From positions 12,738,395 to 12,802,394 of the forward strand of contig CALNVZ010003435.1 in the NCBI GenBank assembly GCA_940671915.1: DNA of 64,000 nt, written 5' to 3'. Position numbers and translations under genes: made by a program. The notes beneath the pieces were generated by a model. It worked only from the letters and a program-made list of their open reading frames with translations. It did not search any database and was not told the DNA's origin. Source of the DNA: Paracentrotus lividus. Its lineage: Eukaryota; Echinodermata; Echinoidea; Camarodonta; Echinidae. Shown in pieces: positions 60,801-64,000 of the stretch (the stretch's first letter is position 1; every line of letters starts with the position of its first letter).

Positions 60801-63800
60801 AAGAACAAAGCATTCATCCTCCTCCTCTCCACTGCAAGGGATTCCTAAATGTGATTCCACATTCTCTTCAAAGCTCTTACAGCTAGAGGCAAACAGAGGC
60901 AATGGCTGATGCGTGAAGGGGTGTAGGACTGTAACGCCAAGGTCTACATCTGTAAAGAAACAATTTACTAGTCAAATGTGTGCTGAAGGGTATTCTAAAC
61001 CATGTTCACGGAAGTATTATCCATACACGGATAAGGTATCCCTTAATATATTTATGATGACTTGAGATATCACTCATTATATTTATAACAAAATTGTGTT
61101 GCATCTGTGCTAGATATGTATCAATAGTATAACTATCATTAAAATATATATAACAAAATATATGAATGTCAATAAGTTTCATGGACTTTTTATTTAGAAA
61201 GAAGTTATATTTAATACTTGTAACTCACAGTGCTGGCCCTCCAGGGTCCAAGATATTTTGAACATCCGATCTAACATATCCACAGCAAAACTTCTTTATT
61301 AAAATAAGAATTGTTTTTAACTCTACCTATTTTTTCCGATTCCAGGAGCTCCAACCTAAGTCTGACATCCTCTGAGAGATTCTTGATGAATTGAGGTTTC
61401 TTGAGGAGGGTGTGGGTAGGAGCTAGGATGATATGAGATGCTCCATAGATCAGCTCTGGGTACTTGGTGTGAACTGATAAAGACTCTTCTTCTGAAGCAC
61501 CAGGTGCCTGGAAAACAAATTTTTATATACAATTTTATTGTCTTTGCATGCATCACCCTATATCACAATGAGACTTTTAAGCAAGATTGCAAATTTGAAA
61601 CCATTCTGATTGGTTCACACTATATCACAATTATATTTTCATGCAAAAAATTCTAAACAACAAGGATCCTGATTAGGTACTATCAATTTGCATACAACTA
61701 TCTCTATATGTTACAGGGCTTTGTTTTTATATTATCCTTCTTTACAAGGCTATTTGTCCTGAGAACTGAAACATAAAGAGTTACGATCAATTGCAAATCA
61801 ACAGTAGTTCAGGATCTTTGTTCCATAAACTTCTTGCATAAAATTTTAACTCTGAACCAATCAGAAAGGTAGTTTCAAATTTGCAATTGATCATAACTCT
61901 TAATGTTACAGGGCAACTGTATTACTTCAGGCAGTGTATATAGAGTATGATCTCACCTGCAGTCTAAAGCTGAAGGCACATCCAGAGCAGTCTCCAATCC
62001 AATTAGCTTGCATACTCTTGATACCTGACGGCCAATCAGGTAGATCATCTAGACCTTCCAAGAGAGACTGCCAAATATAAAAAGTATTAATGGCATTCTT
62101 TCAAACTATTTATCAATAAAAAAAATAAATAAAAAAAAAGGATAACATCTATGATATTTAGTTTGTTTACTGTGCAAACTGCCTATTACAGCAAAATATA
62201 TATAGTTTGCAGGATGGCGTTGTCCTTTATCAGTGACAAAGTGTCACACAGATGATCTGAACTGAATGAATACTGAACTCCATACAACTTATACGGTAGT
62301 TGATCTAGCCAAGTCTTAATCAACCCAACCACAAGCTGACATAAGAGTATATGCTCAAGCATTCATGGAAATTTGCTAACAACTTCAAACAAGGTGGTTC
62401 GCAAACCACGAGTCTCGTCTGAATTCGATATCAATAAAATGTGCAATATGACCTTTTAACCCCAAGATGACCTTTGATGTAACCTTTGTAGGTATCATAT
62501 ATGTGACAATACCTAATTAAAGGACTCATCCGGGCTGGAGTTTGCATTATAAGAAAAATAAAGTAAAATCGAAAAAGCACAACACTGAAAATTTCATCAA
62601 AATCGGATAAGAAATAGCAAAGTTATGAATTTTCTTAGGTTTTGAATTTTTTAGGAAACAGTTCTTCAAATTGGCAAACTGATGATGTCTCAGTCCCCCT
62701 ACTTTCTTTGTAGTTTATTGTATGAAATACCAATTATCAAGATTGTCTGCCCCAAGGACATAAAAACACAGATTAATCCTTGTGGAATGTTCAAGGTCAC
62801 AAGTGCTTTTACCTATTTCAGTATGAGGGACAGATTTTTTGTATACGCAATATATGAAAAAATGAGATAAATAGGATTTCATATAATAAAATACACAAGA
62901 AGTAGGGGGACTGTGACATCATCAGTTTGCTCATTTGAATATTCAAATATTCAAATGAGACAATGAGACAATTGCCAAGAACTGTTTTACAAAAAAAATC
63001 AAGACATAAAAAAAATGCATAACTTTGTTATTTTTCATCCAATTTTGATGAAATTTTCTGTGTTGTGCTTGATGAATTTTACTTAATTTTACAAAACTTT
63101 TTCATTTCAGCCCGGACTCCTCCTTTAACATTTCTTCGAAGTTTAAACAAAATTTATGCAAAAATAAAGAAATCAGGATGTTTAAGAAAAGCCGACCTTT
63201 AAGTTGACCTTTTGACCTTTAGATGAACTTTGATCTCGTCATCCTCATCAACAGACAGGTGGTATTACCCAAGAACCGTTTGTACCAAGTGTGAACACAA
63301 TTGATAGAGAAATAAAGACAACAAAAAGTTGAAGAAAAGTTGACTCTTAAGTTGACCTTTTGACCCCTATATGACCTTTGATCTCAGCATTCTCATCAAC
63401 ACACATGTGGTACTACCCAAGAATCATATGTACCAAGTGTGAACACAATTGATGGAGAAATAAAGAAATGAGAGCAAGTTAAACAAAAACTTTAACATTT
63501 TTTGTAACAGATGGCCTCATATCATTTGACCTTTTGACCCCTAGATGACCTTTGACCCATCATCCTTACCAACACATATTTGGTATTACCCAAGTATCAT
63601 TTGTACCATGTGTCAACACAAAAGATGCAGAAATAAAGAAATGAGAGCAAGTTACACAAAAAAATAAAAAAACGTAGCAGACCAACAAAAAACGTAACAG
63701 ACCAACAGGAAAAGTGATCACTAGGTCTCTGCCGAACTTCGTTCAGGCAAGACAAAAATTAGGTTTGTGTCAGCAGATTTACTGCTATACACAACATAAT

Positions 63801-63943
63801 GCGGTTGGATTAAGTGTATTTGTGGATTGGGGCAAACATCAGAGTGTTACCTTAGAGTAGTGTGTCATTTTCAGGAACCACTGCTTGAGAAGCCGCTGTT
63901 CGACCTTTGCCCCAGATCTCCATGAGCAACCGTTCTCATCTAC
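44026..63943 (-). CDS. LARS2: Mitochondrial leucyl-tRNA synthetase, 12 exons, 5' end outside the window
   Basis: Exons in coding order: 63943-63851, 62067-61957, 61507-61327, 60949-60741, 60063-59899, 59036-58751, 54104-53931, 53154-52972, 47045-46882, 45641-45408, 44979-44896, 44202-44026. All introns are GT-AG, phases match at every junction, and the total is 2061 bases (686 codons plus TGA). The product charges mitochondrial tRNA-Leu with leucine in the matrix. Seen in order: end of the catalytic insertion region ([16 protein letters not shown]), an aberrant editing domain, the [12 protein letters not shown] signature, the [12 protein letters not shown] stretch, VGGKEH, the KMSKS loop, the anticodon-binding helices (VTTHFGSD..., [13 protein letters not shown]) and a short C-terminal domain. 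Vertebrate LARS2 is about 900 residues, so roughly 200 N-terminal residues, including HIGH, should lie beyond 64000. Confidence 0.95.
44896..44979 (-). CDS. LARS2: LARS2 penultimate exon
   Basis: 84 bases, phase 0 to 0. It encodes [20 protein letters not shown] then DTVELIIK. The WP motif and the following strand match the LARS2 C-terminal domain. Confidence 0.88.
45408..45641 (-). CDS. LARS2: LARS2 exon (VTTHFGSD...IASEMW)
   Basis: 234 bases, phase 0 to 0. It encodes [20 protein letters not shown] and then [20 protein letters not shown], the conserved helix bundle of the anticodon-binding domain. Confidence 0.95.
45790..46515 (+). mobile_element. piggyBac-like MITE, copy 3 (right palindrome lost)
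   Basis: TTAA at 45786-45789 and 46516-46519. Terminal CCCTAAAAA matches its complement at the right end. Left spacer, G-run, palindrome GGGCTCATTCAGCCC and AGATCTTGGCC follow in the order of the other copies. The right-hand palindrome is missing. It lies in the LARS2 intron between 45641 and 46882. Confidence 0.78.
46882..47045 (-). CDS. LARS2: LARS2 exon, anticodon-binding domain
   Basis: 164 bases, entering with two bases of a split codon and ending in phase 0. It encodes [20 protein letters not shown] and a charged helix ([15 protein letters not shown]). A hAT-like MITE starts only 38 bases beyond its acceptor side. Confidence 0.93.
47083..47222. mobile_element. hAT-like MITE with a long poly-A core
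   Basis: TIRs CAGGGGTGATATTC and GAATATCACCCCTG are exact complements and enclose a 54-base A run (47131-47184). It is 38 bases from a LARS2 acceptor. Confidence 0.7.
47533..49601. mobile_element. 2,069-bp TIR element with an internal GCGAAGCGC repeat array
   Basis: The termini CAGGCGCGGATCCAGG and complement are perfect, flanked by TCATA on both sides (47528-47532, 49602-49606). From about 47590 to 49150 a roughly 130-170-bp unit containing GAGCGCGAAGCGCGAGC and phrases like TATATACCCTACTAAAT repeats about ten times with growing decay. The host sequence around it is a dispersed repeat whose uninterrupted copy is at 52083-52310. Confidence 0.82.
50614..50655 (+). repeat. Poly-A tract
   Basis: Forty-two consecutive A downstream of the histone-type stem-loop. 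It is T-rich on the transposase strand, so it is not a poly(A) tail of that element. Confidence 0.95.
50698..50732 (-). promoter_or_regulatory. Replication-dependent histone-type mRNA 3' stem-loop plus downstream element
   Basis: The minus strand reads GGCCCTTTTCAGGGCC (50732-50717): a 6-bp stem with a UUUC loop, followed by ACCA. After ten bases comes CACGAAAGA (50706-50698), resembling the purine-rich site that pairs with U7 snRNA. This is the consensus arrangement of non-polyadenylated histone mRNA 3' ends. It lies 14 bases after the transposase stop codon. No histone coding sequence is present nearby. Confidence 0.8.
50747..51531 (-). pseudogene. Pogo/Tigger-like DDE transposase, 5'-truncated with two internal stops
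   Basis: Read on the minus strand, one frame runs [19 protein letters not shown] through [20 protein letters not shown]. It meets TAG (51346-51344), then continues through the catalytic-core stretch [13 protein letters not shown] and the family hallmark [20 protein letters not shown]. It meets TAA (50836-50834) and continues in frame through an acidic tail ([20 protein letters not shown]) to TAG at 50749-50747. The two aspartates (in ADQTP and LVLDA) fit the DDE/DDD endonuclease fold of pogo-type elements. The N-terminal DNA-binding part is missing. It is a dead remnant within a LARS2 intron, and is followed by the histone-type stem-loop. Confidence 0.88.
52083..52420. repeat. Dispersed repeat, uninterrupted copy, ending in a hairpin
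   Basis: It matches 47340-47532 plus 49607-49660 (CTCATGTAGCTCTACCAGATG through CAGAATTGAAATC). It continues into ACGACGGACGCC and the hairpin AGCTCATCAGGCTCTTTGAG. The second copy is split by the element at 47533-49601. Confidence 0.75.
52972..53154 (-). CDS. LARS2: LARS2 exon with KMSKS loop
   Basis: 183 bases, split codons at both ends. KMSKS is at 53101-53087, within [15 protein letters not shown], the ATP-binding signature of class I synthetases. It is followed by [17 protein letters not shown]. Confidence 0.97.
53931..54104 (-). CDS. LARS2: LARS2 exon (MHLLYARF...LVQGLV)
   Basis: 174 bases, split codons at both ends. It encodes [20 protein letters not shown] and [16 protein letters not shown], the segment after GGKEH that lines the catalytic core. 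Degenerate copies lie immediately upstream in the same orientation (54184-54285 and about 54445-54520). Confidence 0.95.
54184..54285 (-). pseudogene. Decayed copy of LARS2 exon 53931-54104
   Basis: Inside the intron upstream of the real exon, the + strand text GTGGGCTACTAGCCCTTTTT and GAGGAAATGGTTGATAAATC, running on to GTGTGGAAAGAGAGAG, copies the exon's 5' part together with its flanking intron. Small deletions break the frame. Confidence 0.75.
54445..54520 (-). pseudogene. Second decayed copy of the same LARS2 exon
   Basis: Shorter and more diverged. It keeps TTGTGGGCTACTTGCCCTTG and GATGAGCAACCTCTC, which match the start of the exon text. No open frame remains. Confidence 0.55.
55062..55839 (+). 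mobile_element. piggyBac-like MITE, copy 4
   Basis: TTAA at 55058-55061 and 55840-55843. TIRs CCCTATTCAGACTGG and complement are perfect. Palindrome core GTCAATTTGAC on the left is matched by its complement on the right. The left end has about 25 extra bases between TIR and G-run, with GACTGG repeated. GAGATCTCGGCCG follows. Confidence 0.87.
55955..57395 (+). repeat. Tandem array of about 140-bp units with TGACCT motifs, terminal hairpin
   Basis: From about 56120 to 57310 eight or so diverged units share GACCTCATGACC, AATCTAATCAGTTCATTG, CATATGCACACATGACCC, CGGTTCTTAAGTTATCGC and GAGCCATTTTCATG. The right end is GGACGGACGGAC and a hairpin (TGCCTCCGGCACCACCTTCG with GGTGGCGGAGGCA). The left end has ATGCCTCCG in mirror and its own hairpin near 55934-55957. 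Probably one dispersed non-coding element. Confidence 0.75.
57408..57690. mobile_element. Palindromic MITE
   Basis: AAGTTCTTGCAGCAGGGCTT and TTGCAGTAAAATTACAGAAA on the left are mirrored on the right (AAGCCCTGCTGCAAGAACTT). A diverged relative flanks copy 5 of the piggyBac-like family (about 57690-57850 and 58623-58705). Confidence 0.75.
57763..57803 (+). repeat. Poly-A tract
   Basis: Forty-one consecutive A between two MITEs in a LARS2 intron. Confidence 0.95.
57855..58618 (+). mobile_element. piggyBac-like MITE, copy 5
   Basis: TTAA at 57851-57854 and 58619-58622. TIRs CCCTAATCAGGCCGGG and complement are perfect. Palindrome core GTTGAATCAAC at both ends. Left spacer of about 22 bases with GGCCGGG repeated, then GAGATCTCGGCCG. 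It is inserted in a palindromic element related to 57408-57690. Confidence 0.88.
58751..59036 (-). CDS. LARS2: LARS2 exon (CPKCGG...[12 protein letters not shown])
   Basis: 286 bases, phase 0 to 1. It encodes the LeuRS stretch [30 protein letters not shown] and ends [10 protein letters not shown]. It is near-identical in wording to vertebrate LARS2. Confidence 0.96.
59041..59172. mobile_element. Short foldback element in LARS2 intron
   Basis: The ends GCATTTCATGAAAC and GTTTCATGAAAGGAC-like text mirror one another around GATTGGCTGAGAGC. The phrase GGGGGCGTTTCATGAAA at 42693 belongs to the same repeat type. Confidence 0.45.
59340..59462 (-). repeat. tRNA-derived SINE fragment
   Basis: The minus strand reads TCTAGTGGTTATGATGCTGG (an A-box region) and, after a CTAGCAATCTAGAG anticodon-arm-like part, GTCGTGGATTCATATCCCGC (a B-box region, diverged from GGTTCGAATCC). 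This is a tRNA-like head without a clean cloverleaf, so it is called a SINE, not a tRNA gene. Confidence 0.65.
59899..60063 (-). CDS. LARS2: LARS2 exon with RQRYWG signature
   Basis: 165 bases, phase 0 to 0. It encodes [20 protein letters not shown] and then [20 protein letters not shown] with a CPKC zinc-like knuckle. [12 protein letters not shown] is diagnostic for LeuRS/IleRS/ValRS class Ia enzymes, and the wording is LeuRS. Confidence 0.96.
60741..60949 (-). CDS. LARS2: LARS2 exon, middle of editing domain
   Basis: 209 bases, phase 1 to 0. It encodes [20 protein letters not shown] and on to a Glu-rich insertion ([10 protein letters not shown]). It is the least conserved part of the protein, and is placed by splice sites, phase and the GIP motif. 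Confidence 0.85.
61327..61507 (-). CDS. LARS2: LARS2 exon, start of editing (CP1) domain
   Basis: 181 bases, phase 0 to 1. It contains [20 protein letters not shown]. In editing-competent LeuRS this position reads TTRPDT-like. Here, as in vertebrate LARS2, the threonine-rich motif is gone. Confidence 0.9.
61957..62067 (-). CDS. LARS2: LARS2 exon (LPDWP...NWIG)
   Basis: 111 bases, phase 0 to 0. It encodes [20 protein letters not shown] then [17 protein letters not shown]. The DLPDWP and NWIG motifs are typical of bacterial-type LeuRS at the entry to the editing domain. Confidence 0.93.
62516..63128. mobile_element. TIR element splitting a tandem repeat
   Basis: The left end TTAAAGGACTCATCCGGGCT and the right end AGCCCGGACTCCTCCTTTAA are mirrored, with further inverted similarity inside (AGCACAACACTGAAAATTTC versus GAAATTTTCTGTGTTGTGCT). 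It sits within the TGACCTTT repeat that resumes at 63187. Confidence 0.7.
63187..63770 (+). repeat. Tandem repeat (about 150-bp units) with terminal hairpin
   Basis: Three units share GACCTTTTGACC, CATCAACACAC, GTACCAAGTGTGAACACAAT and AGAAATAAAGAAATGAGAGC. The right end has the hairpin CTGCCGAAC-TTC-GTTCAGGCA. The architecture parallels the array at 55955-57395. Confidence 0.7.
63851..63943 (-). CDS. LARS2: LARS2 exon ([11 protein letters not shown])
   Basis: 93 bases, phase 0 to 0. It encodes [20 protein letters not shown] then [11 protein letters not shown], the conserved segment before the editing domain where the tRNA acceptor end is handled. It is the most 5' LARS2 exon in the window. 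The 57 bases to the right are intron. Confidence 0.93.
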
Positions 63944-64000
63944 CTAAAATAAAACAACATAACCCAAGATTGCATATTGGCAGCGCAGTTCTAAACTCAA

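Overview
The window is a eukaryotic, animal-type genome segment: AT-rich, intron-dense, full of microsatellites, foldback elements and transposon debris, with one assembly gap (23790-24479). The gene content, the repeat style and a histone-type 3' processing signal whose flanks match the sea-urchin form suggest a marine invertebrate deuterostome, most likely an echinoderm. That identification is an inference.

Two protein-coding genes are supported, and they converge tail to tail. (1) On the + strand, 10477-33942, lies a complete ZNF423/ZNF521 (OAZ/EHZF) orthologue in five coding exons: 10477-10519, 22566-22673, 25684-25755, 28406-28627 and 29642-33942. The exons join in frame (every intron is phase 1) into a predicted 1581-residue protein. 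It begins with the MSRRKQ-type NuRD-recruitment motif, encoded alone on a 43-bp first exon, and carries about 35 C2H2/C2HC fingers. Seven of these lie beyond the point where the vertebrate proteins end. (2) On the - strand, 63943-44026, are twelve exons (686 codons plus stop) of the mitochondrial leucyl-tRNA synthetase LARS2. Its 5' exons lie beyond the right edge of the window. The RQRYWG and KMSKS signatures are present. Degenerate tandem copies lie next to two of its exons.

Layout: 1-9840 is repeat-rich flank (a 2.4-kb inverted-repeat element holding a LINE remnant, nested MITEs, an inverted pair of 15-bp minisatellites). 9840-10476 is a GC-richer stretch and a candidate promoter/5' UTR. 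10520-29641 holds the zinc-finger gene introns (foldback elements, one very regular palindrome, the gap). 33943-44025 is the 3' UTR and intergenic tail-to-tail spacer with nested MITEs. 44026-64000 is LARS2, whose introns carry most of the transposon load.

The most notable unexplained items are: (a) a decayed pogo/Tigger-like DDE transposase (about 50747-51531, - strand) with a textbook replication-dependent histone mRNA 3' stem-loop plus a downstream GAAAGA element 14 nt after its stop codon; (b) a family of five TTAA-flanked, piggyBac-like non-autonomous elements with asymmetric ends and subterminal palindromes whose sequence differs between elements but matches at both ends of one element; (c) decayed exon duplications inside LARS2; (d) a 2,069-bp TIR element with an internal GCGAAGCGC repeat array, for which a paralogous empty site exists in the same intron; (e) intronic repeat arrays carrying perfect DR1-type nuclear receptor sites.
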